A DNA stretch of 64,000 nt from Laburnicola sp. R22_1 (lineage: Eukaryota; Ascomycota; Dothideomycetes; Pleosporales; Didymosphaeriaceae): positions 2,418,001 through 2,482,000 of the forward strand of contig JACONQ010000016.1 in assembly GCA_014281115.1 (NCBI GenBank), in the 5' to 3' direction. The position numbers and the translations under genes are program-made. Under the pieces are notes generated by a model. It was not told the origin of the DNA and did not search any database. It saw nothing but the letters and a program-made list of their open reading frames with translations. This document shows, piece after piece, positions 24,262 through 34,487 of this stretch (positions within the stretch are counted from its first letter, which is position 1; the number at the start of each line of letters is the position of its first letter).

Positions 24262-25352
24262 AGCCTATTAAGGCGATTATTACGCGCTAGAACTTATACT
24301 ATAGCTGCTTTAAACGCGCTACTAAGCTATAGGACGCTATTAGCAACTATACTAACTACTACATATAGCACACGCGTAATCTTAATAATATTACTAAAAG
24401 ATATAGTAATAAGCTTCCTAACGTACTAAAATAGATATAATTAGACAGTCTAAATAGTGCGAACTAGGTAGTAATTATAGAATATATTAACGCGCTTAAG
24501 CCGCTTAAAGACGCCATAAAGTAGCTTAAAAGTTATAGTAAGTTAGGCAGGTTTAGCGCGCTTTACTTAGTTATCCTAGTCTTTAAAACACTACTCTATA
24601 AGCTTAAGCTACGCGTTAAGCAGTATAAGAGTGTTAACTTTAAGTAACCTAGCGCTCTAGAGGATTATATACCTATTAACCTTTGTGCTACCTAGGCTAA
24701 AGCTAATAACTACTACGCTAAACTTAACGTAAGTTCTTACCTATATACTACTATAATCCTCCACCTATACTATAAGCGCTACTATAATTATAGCTAGCGT
24801 AAAAAGCTAAACTAGTTAGTAAAAAACAACGCTGCGTTTAAGTAGCTTTAGCGGCAATATAAGCTAACCAACGCGCTAAAAAGTAGTCTAGCTACGCAGT
24901 CTAGCGATCTCAAAGACGCTATTGCCATAATAGCTAACGCCGATAATAGCAACAATAATAATAAGAACATAAATAAGTATAAGCGGTAGAAAAAACTAGA
25001 GCTAAAATAGACGCGCAAGTAGCTTAAAGACAGTTACTACCCTATCTGTTACTAGATTAAACTAGCGCCAAAATACCCAAATTTATCGCGCTTAGCAATT
25101 AACATTCTAACAATCCCCGCCTCTAGCTGCGAGTGCGAGCGCCTCTTCAGCGAGCTTAGTAATCTATTAGAGCTAAAAAGATGCAAAATTGAAGCTTAGT
25201 TGCTAGCAGCTTTGCAATGTATTTGAGCTTGGCAGCAAGCTAGTTTCGAACGCCTAGCTAACAGTATTGCTGAGAAGCTTAAAGCACTAGTTACTAACGA
25301 TGAGCTAGGCCAGCAATATGGAATATGCGACTGGGAGTTGTCTTAGCAGTAA
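24262..25352 (+). pseudogene. hAT transposase, C-terminal part (element H)
   Basis: This continues the frame broken at 12324 after removal of C1 and one ATTAG copy (11,937 bp, divisible by three). The hAT dimerisation domain is clear near 25075-25260: YPNLSRLAINILTIPASSCE, then ERLFSELSN and a W-stop-QASFE ending. About fifteen in-frame TAG/TAA codons precede it. The stop is at 25350-25352. Confidence 0.82.
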
Positions 25353-25535
25353 TTTGTACCTACTTCGACTCTGTACAACATAAATTCTATCAAGCAAGCA
25401 AGCAAGTCTCAAGCAATTAGCACGAAAACTTCACCCAAGTCAAGCAAGTCAAGTTCCTAAGAAGCTGGAATACAAGCAAGTCAAGTTCGAGCTCGAAACT
25501 TGCTTGACTTGCTTGTTGACAAGTCTGGTGCTTCC

Positions 25536-25591
25536 TGCGCAGTGGCTGACCGTGCTAGGGGCGTATTGATCGATGTTGGGTTAGAAGTCAT
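25536..25591 (-). pseudogene. 5' part of exon 1 of the small host gene, separated by hAT H
   Basis: The ATG at 25591-25589 begins MTSNPTSINTPLARSATAQE, running into the right-hand target duplication (25528-25535). It continues in frame at 10395 as GHNFMQWGRFY. The exact phase match across a 15-kb insertion, the shared GTGCTTCC duplication and the sensible intron positions downstream are the evidence that these two pieces are one gene. Confidence 0.65.
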
Positions 25592-25702
25592 CGTGCCGGG
25601 TTTGCTAAACCAGGTTAAAGCGTGGGCCGGAATGTGATGGTGTTGAGGTGGGCGACGTGTCTTGACGGTGGGGCGTGCTTCTGCGGGATACAGCTGCAGA
25701 CT

Positions 25703-27819
25703 TACTGTGTCCGTGCACTCAACGCCCGGATTCAGTCAACGCCCCGCTGAACGCAAACCACCCCAAATTTCAACACGCCATAACGCCACCAATATGAGCT
25801 CAATTGAGGCTGCAATTAAAGAAATAGAATCGCTAAGGTTAGAAGAATCTTTCTCTTATACTAAGATCGCTAGCAAGCATGGCGTTGATCGAAGTACGCT
25901 GTTGCGAAGGCACCAAGCGATTCAAACGACGCGTGCAACTGCGGGGTTTAACCGACGGAAACTTAGTCCCTAACAAGAGCAGGAGCTTGTACAATACATT
26001 GAAGGGCTTATAGCGCGTTACTTGCCACCTATAAGAGAGATGATACGAAATTTCGCGTTAATAATAGCTAAGGAGCTAGTGAGTGAGAGCTGGGTTACTC
26101 GCTTTATCAACTGACACAACATCCATCTGATCTCTTAATGGGCAGCTGGTATGGACAGCAATCGCCACTAAGCCGACTTAGGGGATAAATACAGCCTGTA
26201 TTTTGATCTCCTGGGTGCTAAAATCAAGGAATATAACATTGAGCCTCGTTACACGTATAATATGGATGAAAAAGGCTTCTTAATTAGTATCACTAGCCGA
26301 TTAAAACGAGTGTTCAGCAGACGAATGTGGGAGAATAAGGAGGTTATAGCATCTCTCTAAGATGGCTCTTGTGAATAGATTACCCTCCTAGCGTGTGTTT
26401 GCGCTAATGGATTAGCCTTGCCGCTAAGCCTTATCTATTAGGCTACTAACAAGGCTATACAATTAAGCTAGGTAGAGGATATTAAGGTAGGAGAGCACTT
26501 AGTACACATTTCCTCGTCGCCTTTAGGCTAGATAAACAACAATATTGGCCTTGCCTGGCTTAAACAGGTGTTTGATCGCTACACTAAGGCAAAAGCTTAA
26601 TAGTCTTATTAGTTACTTATCCTTAATGGCTATAGATCTTACGTTACTATGGATTTTATCGACTATTGCGACTGTAACAGGATACTCCTAGCCATCTTCC
26701 CCCCTTATTTAACCCACACGCTTTAGCCACTTAATGTGGTTCTATTTAAGCCTCTATCAACGGCGTACTTAAAGGAGCTATCAGATCACCTCCACCAGAG
26801 CCAGGGACTCCTCCCTATTAAGAAAGGGGACTTCTTCCCTCTATTCTGGGAGGCCTGGACAAGCTCTTTTAAGGAGGAGACGATACTTAAGTCTTTTAAA
26901 GCAACAGGCATATCACCATTTAACCTAGAGGTTATACTTAAAAGGTTCACCAACACTACCCTAGATGAGCAGGAATCGCGAGAGAGCTCTACATTAGTAC
27001 TTAGCGGATCTAACTGGCGTAAACTAGACCGCCTTGTACGATCCGCAGTAGAAGATCAGAGTAGTAAGGACGCGCAGAAGCTTAGCCGCTCACTCCACCA
27101 CATCTTAGTTTAAAATAAGTTACTTTACTATAAGATTGCTAGGTTAAGAAAGGCTCTTACTATAAAAAAGAAGCACAAGAAGAAGGGAAAACCTCTAGAT
27201 CTGCAACAACGTCAAGAGTACTATAGGGGGGCGGTTTTCTTGTCACTAAGGAAGGTTAGGGAGGCTCGCGTACGTTAGTCTATAAAGGAACAAGAGGAGA
27301 AGGAGCAGAAGCTTTAAAAAGCTGAGAAGGCTAAGTTAAAGAAGGCAGCTAAGCTATGCAAGGAGAAAATTGCAGAGAAAAAGCGTGTGGCAAGAAAGGC
27401 AGCTAAGGTAGCTAAGAAGAAGAAGAAGGCTAAGAAGGCAGCAGAGCGTGCTTACTAGAAAGAAGCTCGCAATAATGCAAAAGCTCTATAATCTACCTAA
27501 AAGGGTAAGAGAAAGGCCTTGCAGCTATCTATACAGAGCAACAAGTGTTAGAAACGTATAGTTAATACTATAACTACTTAGGAGGCTTTAGGTGCTGTAT
27601 TAGCAGCTCTACCTAAGACTACGCGGTATAGCTGCAACGTTAAGCTTCCAAGTAAATATAAGTAGCACAGGTGAATCGCAAGCATTAAAATAGTACTCTA
27701 CTACAAAATCTCGTAATAATAGCGATTTTGTGTGGCTCTGCAGCCTTATTTTAGTTAAGCTGCTATGGTGTTCAGCGGGGCGTTGACTGAATCCGGGCGT
27801 TGAGTGCACGGACACAGTA
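25703..27819 (+). mobile_element. Pogo/CENP-B-like transposon B1, complete
   Basis: 2117 bp including the TA dinucleotides at both ends. The terminal inverted repeats of about 50 bp begin CTGTGTCCGTGCACTCAACG and close with its complement at 27817. B3 has exactly the same length in the opposite orientation. The right end abuts B2 with no spacer. Confidence 0.9.
25794..27674 (+). pseudogene. Pogo-like DDE transposase (B1)
   Basis: One frame of 627 codons from ATG 25794 to TGA 27672-27674. The N-terminal helix-turn-helix reads TKIASKHGVDRSTLLRRH (psq/CENP-B type). The DDE_1 core has YNMDEKGFL with Asp kept, then LLILNGYRSY and PLNVVLFKPL, where the second and third Asp are both Asn. The C-terminal third is a Lys/Ala/Glu-rich predicted coiled coil (about 27130-27480). 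More than ten in-frame TAG/TAA codons replace Gln or Trp. Non-functional. Confidence 0.88.
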
Positions 27820-27909
27820 ACGTGTCCGTGCGCGTGATGCACGGATTCGCGTGATGCACGCACAACACCATAACAGCTCTACGAGAAATGAGGCTATAGA
27901 GCCACATAT

Positions 27910-28101
27910 TGTGGGCGGGCAGGCATATGAGGCATATGAGGACAACAAGCTGTATTGCTATCTGCAGAAAAGAGTGTGTGGAGTGAGGAGTCTACCGAGG
28001 AAGAAAGGAGAGGGCGAGAGCTTTATCTTGAGGGTAGTGGTCTGTGCACCTGGATGGAACCTTCTACACACACCACCTCTGACGTAAGTCACGTGGCTAC
28101 A
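27910..28101. mobile_element. Solo LTR, 192 bp
   Basis: The sequence begins TGTGGGCGGG and ends GTGGCTACA (TG...CA ends) and is flanked by a perfect 5-bp duplication CATAT at 27905-27909 and 28102-28106. Removing it restores the 3' terminal region of B2 relative to B1 and B3. It is not homologous to the C1/C2/C4 LTRs, so it marks a further LTR family. The sequence is GC-balanced with no RIP appearance, unlike its host element. Confidence 0.85.
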
Positions 28102-28159
28102 CATATAGTAGCGAATATTGCAAGATTTTTTAGTAGAGTGCTCTATTAATGCTTGCGAT

Positions 28160-29755
28160 TAACCTGCGCTACTGATATTTACTTGGAAGCTTAACGTTGC
28201 GGCCGTGCCGCGTAGTCTTGGGTGGAGCTGCTGATGCGGCACCTGAGGCCTCCTTAGTAGCTAGAGCGTCAACCACACGTTTCTAACGCTTGTTGCTTTG
28301 TATAGATGGCTGCGAGGCCTTTCTCTTACCCTTTTAGGCAGATTGTAGAGCTTTTGCTGCGTTGGCTGTCTCCTTCTAGCAAGCGCGCTCTGCAGCCTTC
28401 TTAAGCCTCTCCTTCTCCCTAGCTACTTTAGCTACCTCCCGCGCCACATGCTTCTCCTCTGCAATTTTCTCCTTATATAGCTTAGCTGCCTTCCTTAACT
28501 TAGCTGTCTTAGCTTTTTAAAGCTTCTGCTCCTTCTCCTCTTGCTCCTTCACAGACTGGCGTACGCGAGCCTCCCTAACCTTGCTTAGTGACTAGAAAAC
28601 TGCTCCCCTATGGTACTCCTGACGTTGTTGAAGATCTAGAGGCTTGCCTTTCTTCTTATGCTTCTTCTTAGTGGCAAGAGCTTCTCTTAATCCAGCATTC
28701 TTGTGGTGGAGTAGCTAAACTTTAGCTAAGATATAGTGGAGTGAGCAACTAAGCTTCTGCGCGTCCTTCCTACTCTGTTGCTCTGTAGCTCGTACAAGGC
28801 GATCTAGCTCACGCCAGTTGCCCCTACTAAGTACTAACTCAGAGCTCTCTTGTGATCCCTGGTCATTATTCTGTGTGGTTTTCTTAAATCTTTTAAGTAT
28901 AACTTCTGGGTTGAAAGGTGATATACTAGTAGCCTTAAAAGACTTAAGGATTATCTCTTCTTTAAAGGAGCTTATCTAGGCCTTCTAGAAGAGAGGGAAG
29001 AAGTCGCCTTTCTTGATTAGGACCAGGCCTTGGCTCTCTTGGAGGTAGGTCGTGAGCTTAGCTAAGTAGGCTGATAAGAGAGGCTTGAAGAGCACCACAT
29101 TAAGTGGCTAAAGCGTATGCGTTAAATAAGGGGGGAGTATAGCTAGGAGGATCCTATTCTAATCGCAGTAATTAATAAAATTCATAGTAACGTGAGATCT
29201 ATAGCTATTAAGGATAAGTAGTTAGTAAGATTGTTGAGCTTTTGCCTTAGTGTAGCGATTAAACACCTGCTCAAGCCAGGCAAGGCCGATATCGTTGTTT
29301 GTCCAGCCTAAGGGTGAAGAGGAGGCGTGTACGCTATGCTTTCCTGCCTTACTATCCTTAACCTAGCTTGATTGTATGCCGCTGTTAGTAGACTAATAGA
29401 TAAGGCCTAGTAGTAAGGCTGATCTATTAGCACACATATACGCTAGGAGGGTAATCTATTTATAAGAGCCATCTTAGAGAGATGCTGTAACCTCCTTATT
29501 CTCCCACATTTGTCTGCTAAACACTCGTTTTAATCGGCCAACAATACCAATTAAGAAGCCTTTTTTATCTATATTGTACGTGTGACGAGGCTCGATATCG
29601 TATTCCTTAATTTTGTCATCTAGGAGATTGAAATACAGACTGTATTTATCCCCTAAGTTGGCTTGGTGGCGATTGCTGTCTATACCAGCTGCCTATTAAG
29701 AGATGAGATGGATACTATGTTAGTTAATAAAGCGCGTAACCTAGCTCTCGCTCAC
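28160..29755 (-). pseudogene. Pogo-like transposase, partial (B2)
   Basis: This is a minus-strand homologue of the B1 transposase from the SESWV region to the C-terminus, including the DDE region, the LKSFKATxxSPFN block (about 28920) and the Lys-rich tail. It has more stops and substitutions than B1 or B3, so it is older or of another subfamily. Confidence 0.7.
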
Positions 29756-31872
29756 TACTGTGTCCGTGCACTTAACGCCCGGATTTAGTCAACGCCCCGC
29801 TAAACACCATAGCAGCTTAACTAAAATAAGGCTGCAGAGCCACACAAAATCGCTATTATTACGAGATTTTGTAGTAGAGTACTATTTTAATGCTTGCGAT
29901 TTACCTGTGCTACTTATATTTACTTGGAAGCTTAACGTTGCGACCATGCCGCGTGGTCTTAGGTGGAGCTGCTAATGCGGCACCTAAAGCCTCCTAAGTA
30001 GTTATAGTATTAACTACGCGTTTCTAACGCTTATTGCTCTGTATAGATAGCTGCGAGGCCTTTCTCTTACCCTTTTAGGTAGATTGTAGAGCTTTTGCAT
30101 CGTCGCGAGCTTCTCTCTAGCAAGCACGCTTTGCTGCCTTCTTAGCCTTCTTCTTCTCCTTAGCTACCTTAGCTGCCTCCCTTGCTACACGCTTCTCCTC
30201 TGCAATTTTCTCCTTGCATAGCTTAGCTGCCTTCTTTAACTCAGCCTTCTTAGCTTTTTGAAGCTTCTGCTCCTTCTCCTCTTGTTCCTTTACAGACTGA
30301 CGTACGCGAGCCTCCCTAACCTTCCTTAGTGATTAGAAAACCGCCCCCCCATAGTACTCTTGACGTTGTTGCAGATCTAGAGGTTTTCCCTTCTTCTTAT
30401 GCTTCTTTTTTATAGTAAGAGCCTCTCTTAACCCAGCAATCTTATAGTAAAGTAACTTATTTTGAACTAAGATATGGTAGAGTAAGCGGCTAAGCTTCTG
30501 CGCGTCCTTACTACTCTAATCTTCTACTGCGGATCGTACAAGGCGGTCTAGTTTACGCCAGTTAGATCCGCTAAGTACTGACGTAGAGCTCTCTCGCGAT
30601 TCCTACTCATCTAGGGTAGTGTTAGTGAACCTTTTAAGTATAACCTCTAGGTTAAATAGTGATATGCCTGTTGCTTTAAAAGACTTAAGTATTGTCTCCT
30701 CCTTAAAAGAGCTTGTCCAGGCCTCCCAGAATAGAGGGAAGAAGTCCCCTTTCTTAATAGGGAGGAGTCCCTGGCTCTGGTGAAGGTGATCTGATAGCTC
30801 CTTTAAGTACGCAGTTAATAGAGGCTTAAATAGAACCATATTAAGTGGCTGAAGCGTGTAGGTTGAATGAGGGGGGAAGATGGCTAGGAGTATCCTGTTA
30901 CAGTCGCAATAGTCGATAAAATCCATAGTAACGTAAGATCCATAGCTATTAAGGATAAGTAACTAGTAAGATTGTCTAGCTTTTGCCTTAGTGTAGCGAT
31001 CAAACACCTATTTAAGCCAGGCAAGGCTGATATCGTTGTTTATTCAGCCTAAAGGCGACGAGGAAATGTGTACTAAGTGCTCTCCTGCCTTAATATCCTC
31101 TATCTAGCTTAATTGTATAGCCTTGTTAGTAGCCTAATAGATAAGGCTTGGCGGCAAGGCTAATCTATTAGCGCAAACACACGCTAGGAGGGTAATCCAT
31201 TTATAAGAGCCATCTTAGAGAGATGCTATAACCTCCTTATTCTCCCACATTCGTCTGCTGAACACTCGTTTTGATCGGCTAGTAATACCAATTAAGAAGC
31301 CTTTTTCATCCATATTATACGTGTGACGAGGCTCGATGTCATATTCCTTAATTTTGGCACCCAGGAGATCAAAATACAGGCTGTATTTATCCCCTAAGTC
31401 GGCTTGGTGGCGATTGCTGTCCATACTAGCTGCCCATTGAGAGATCAGATAGATGTTGTGTCGGTTGATGAAGCGAGTAACCCAGCTCTCGCTCACTGGC
31501 TCCTTGGCTATTGTTGACGCGAAATTTCGTATCATCTCTCTTATAGGTGGCAAGTGACGCGCTGTAAGCCCTTCAATGTATTGTACAAGCTCCTGCTCTT
31601 GTTGGGGACTGAGTTTCCGTCGGTTAAACCCCGCAGTTGCACGCGTCGTTTGAATCGCTTGGTGCCTTCGCGACAGCGTACTTCGATCAACGCCATGCTT
31701 GCTAGCGATCTTAGTATAAGAGAAAGATTCTTCTAACCTTAGCGATTCTATTTCTTTAATTGCAGCCTCAATTGAGCTCATATTAGTGGCGTTATGGCGT
31801 GTTGAAATTTGGGGTGGTTTGCGTTCAGCGGGGCGTTGACTGAATCCGGGCGTTGAGTGCACGGACACAGTA
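29756..31872 (-). mobile_element. Pogo/CENP-B-like transposon B3, complete
   Basis: 2117 bp including terminal TAs at 29756-29757 and 31871-31872, with the same terminal repeats as B1. The left flank is B2 transposase sequence, while the right flank is a fragment of an A-type terminal repeat. The two sides are therefore not one original target. Confidence 0.9.
29901..31781 (-). pseudogene. Pogo-like DDE transposase (B3)
   Basis: The ATG at 31781-31779 gives MSSIEAAIKEIESLRLEES and an uninterrupted frame to 31215, covering the helix-turn-helix and the first catalytic Asp (YNMDEKGFLIG). Downstream the same frame continues to about 29901 with TAG/TAA stops. The second and third catalytic positions are Asn (LLILNSYGSY, PLNMVLFKPL). 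The C-terminal Lys-rich coiled coil is kept. It is less mutated than B2. A variant of B1, not functional. Confidence 0.87.
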
Positions 31873-31898
31873 TGCGCCGCTCACTTATAAACACGTTA
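31873..31898. mobile_element. Fragment of an A-type pogo terminal repeat
   Basis: 26 bp (TGCGCCGCTCACTTATAAAC... ending at TA 31897-31898) equal to the outer end of A1 (1155-1180). It interrupts the D1 transposase directly after the RWNSY codons, so an A element once inserted there at TA. Only this end survives. Confidence 0.7.
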
Positions 31899-33401
31899 GT
31901 ACGAGTTCCACCGCGTAACGACGGGTTTAACGGGCTCGAGGATCTTGCGATCGTCGGCTGACGCGCTAGACGGCAGCTCAGTGTGGGCGAGGCGCTGGAA
32001 GTCCTCGAAGAGCTTATGCTGTTGCGGCGTTTTAATGTAGTTAATAATACTAAGCAGTACGCCAAGTGGGCCTACGCGCCTCCACTCCTCTATGAAGTCG
32101 TGCTCGTCGGTGAGCTCTTGTACGTCGTTGTCGAACGAGGCGGCGCTGCCCTTGCCCCAGAGGAGCGTCTAGCCGATAAGGTTAAGCGTGTGAGGTCCGC
32201 AGCGGAGGCGCCGATAGGTGGCATTAAAACCGTACTCTTAAGCTACTATTGCAATAGTACTGTTGTTGTTAGTAGCGTCATCAAGCACAAAGTAACCAAT
32301 CAACTGCGACGTAATCTTAAAATCCTGCAGCGTTTTTATAACAACCTCGGCCATCCTCTCGCCACTGTGAGCGCCTGTCAGCTGGGGCAGCGCTATAGGC
32401 AAGTCCTGCAGGTCGCCTCTGCTGTCAACAAAGTGCGCAACGACGCCTAGAAAGCCACGCTTGCCGCCCTTTGTCGTCCATCCATCAAAGCTGAGGTGTA
32501 CTTTGCTAAGCGCCTGCGACAGTTGCAAGATAACGCGCGGCTTTAGGTGCTCGTACAAGCGCGCAACGTACTGGGAGACGCTTACATAAGACGTCCAAAG
32601 CGCTCGTTCTGCTAGTGGGTTGGCAGCTTCAAGGAGGCGTCGAAAAGCTAGTGTTTTAAACTCAGAGAGAGGGTGATTGTTCTCAACAAGCCAGCTAACA
32701 GCTGCCAGCCAGAAGCGCTGGGTATTGAAGCCGGCGAGCTTGTTAGCCATCTTCTGCGACACGCTGTTGTTGCCGTCCTTGAGCAGGCGTTGTAGCCAGG
32801 TAGGTTTTGCAGCAACGGCCGACTTGCTGTAGCTATAGCCGCGCTTGGGCAGCTCTAAGTGTTGCTGCGCTGACAACGTTAAGAGCGTCGTCTTATATAT
32901 CCCCACGCCTGTATCTGTGTACTTATACTCGTAGCAGTGACGGCACACAAAGTATAGCTTACTCAGGTTCTTCAGCAGCGTAACGCGGTAGCTATAGCGA
33001 TAGATCCAGCTCTTGCGCGACTTCTGCGACGAGAGCGGCTTCATATACTTGCGTAAACGCCCCCAATCAATTCCCTCAAAGTCGTCCATAAGGCTCGCGT
33101 CCAGCGCCTCTTGCAAGGTCTCATCATCTAGGGCTGCTGCCAACGAGGCTGCTGTTACCCTCTCGCTGCCCTTGGTAGGCGCGACGATAGCGTCTTCAGG
33201 CCGCGACTCGCGTAGTTGCGACTCAAAAGTTGAAGCCTGGGACGCCTCTACGAGAGCTCTGCGAGGCGACAGACGCGACGGCGATGGCGATATCTGACTA
33301 TCGACGGGTATAGGCTGGCTGACAGTGCCGCGGGCGGTGGAGGATTTAACGCGTTTCTTCGGGCGAGTAAGGTCATCAGAGGCGCGTTTCTTAGGAGGCA
33401 T
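31899..33401 (-). pseudogene. hAT transposase, N-terminal two thirds (D1)
   Basis: The ATG at 33401 (MPPKKRASDDLTRPKKR, basic and probably nuclear) opens a frame to 32238 with a CRHCYEYKY zinc-finger-like region, ALSKVHLSFDGWTTKGGKRG and GYFVLDDATNNNST. These are typical hAT blocks, with DGWT and the second Asp present. After the TAA at about 32240 the frame continues (EYGFNATYRRLRCGPHTLNL) through one TAG to RWNSY at 31899, where it is cut. Only two stops appear in about 500 codons, so it is much younger than H. The C-terminal dimerisation domain is lost. Confidence 0.85.
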
Positions 33402-33896
33402 GGCAGTGGCACCACGATAAGGGCGACAGGAGCAAAAAAAATAACGCGATATTAGGTTGTAATAAAAGGCACAAGTTTTGGTATTGTGTGTTGTCTATCG
33501 GAAGGCGCGTAAGAGCCTGTACGAGGCTCAGAGGCTACTAAGGCACTAACTACGCGCGATCACGTGAGAGGTATTAATGGACCATCTACTCTTTTTAACA
33601 GGTTGTTTAGGGGGCTAGTGGAGGGAGTATAGTGTTACAGAAGTTAGGATAATTACCTGCCTCCCCTAGTAAAAGCGTCCTGCTAAAAATAGCAAAAGAT
33701 ATCGCGATCGCTCCTGCTGCAAAACGAGCAGCCTCACGCGCTACCTTAATCAAGCCCATCAAGCTAAACAATCAAGCTGACCCTCCTCAGCTTGGATTGC
33801 TACCAAATTAGTATAGGCGAGCTTGACTTGATGGGATTGATAGTTATCAAGCTATCAATCAAGCGCTTGCAAGCCGCTTGATTGTTGACAAGTCTG
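31899..33896 (-). mobile_element. hAT transposon D1, 3'-truncated
   Basis: The 5' terminus at 33896 begins (minus strand) CAGACTTGTCAACAATCAAG, the same as hAT H for the first 15 bases, followed by AAGC/CAAG-rich subterminal sequence (33740-33890). The other end is missing beyond the A-type insertion. The 8 bp after the terminus are GTTAGTAT (33897-33904), and the matching copy is not in the window. Confidence 0.82.
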
Positions 33897-34211
33897 GTTA
33901 GTATTCGATCATTTCCTCTAAAGAGTACCTTTAACCCGGACAGGCTGTTATCCATTACTGAGCAGATACTCAGAAGATTTTTAAATTTGCTGAATCAAAA
34001 ACAGGGACTGGTTCTAAAGCAGCTCAGCAAAGCTGTTGAGCCGGCCCTCATGGCGTTCATAGATGGAAGCTTGGCATCTGTGGGCTTATTTCCTATTGAA
34101 CGTGTTAAGGTGACTGTTATCGAGGGCTTGCCAAAAGGCTCGTCAGCGATTATCGAACATCTAATCGAGCCAACTTCTGGTGGGCTTCCCAGTTCACCAG
34201 AAGCGGCATAA
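33897..34211 (+). CDS. Unassigned open reading frame fragment between two hAT elements
   Basis: A frame is open across this gap and ends with TAA at 34209-34211. It encodes about 105 residues, e.g. SITEQILRRFLNLLNQ and VGLFPIERVKVTVIEG. Composition is balanced and shows no RIP signs, so it may be an exon of a disrupted host gene. There is no ATG that does not fall in D1 sequence. I do not recognise a family. Confidence 0.3.
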   Translation, partial: VSIRSFPLKSTFNPDRLLSITEQILRRFLNLLNQKQGLVLKQLSKAVEPALMAFIDGSLASVGLFPIERVKVTVIEGLPKGSSAIIEHLIEPTSGGLPSSPEAA

Positions 34212-34229
34212 CGGATACCCAGCGCTTCC

Positions 34230-34440
34230 ATCCGTACGTACACCCGTACACCCGTACAGTAAAGGGAGTCTGTACGGACCAAATCTTGGCGTATTTGGTA
34301 CGCGTACCGTACAGTGACCCGTACGTACGGGACCGTATACGGACTGTCATCTGTACGTACGGGACCCGTATACTGAGGGCTGTACGTACGTACGGATCCG
34401 TAGATTTGGCCGTATATACGGATGTACGGGTCCACGTTTT
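34230..34440. repeat. Subterminal GTACG/CGTAC palindrome array, left arm of D2
   Basis: About ten occurrences of GTACGTAC-, GTACGGG- or CGTATAC-type units in about 200 bp. A matching shorter array lies at 37378-37440. Confidence 0.8.
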
Positions 34441-34487
34441 ATAGTGTTTTTTCAGTGTTTTCACACTGAGTATAGTACTTATTGTAC

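Larger units (their letters stand above)
10404..25527 (+). mobile_element. hAT transposon H, complete, 15.1 kb because of nested elements
   Basis: The terminal inverted repeats begin CAGACTTGTCAACAAGCAAG (10404 on) and end with its complement (to 25527), followed inward by more CAAGCAAG-rich subterminal sequence. An 8-bp target duplication GTGCTTCC flanks it at 10396-10403 and 25528-25535. Without the copia insertion (12325-24256 plus 5 bp) the element is about 3.19 kb, normal for a fungal hAT. It is inserted in exon 1 of a small host gene. Element D1 (31899-33896) has the same terminal sequence. Confidence 0.92.
27820..29755 (-). mobile_element. Pogo-like transposon B2, truncated at its 5' end, with a solo LTR inside
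   Basis: The left end (transposase 3' side) starts right after the TA at 27818-27819, with a terminal sequence related to B1 but distinct (ACGTGTCCGTGCGCGTGATG). The interior aligns with B1/B3 in the minus orientation. It stops at 29755, inside the transposase at the point equivalent to SESWVTRFIN, where B3 begins. The missing 5' ~400 bp are not on the other side of B3. Confidence 0.75.
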
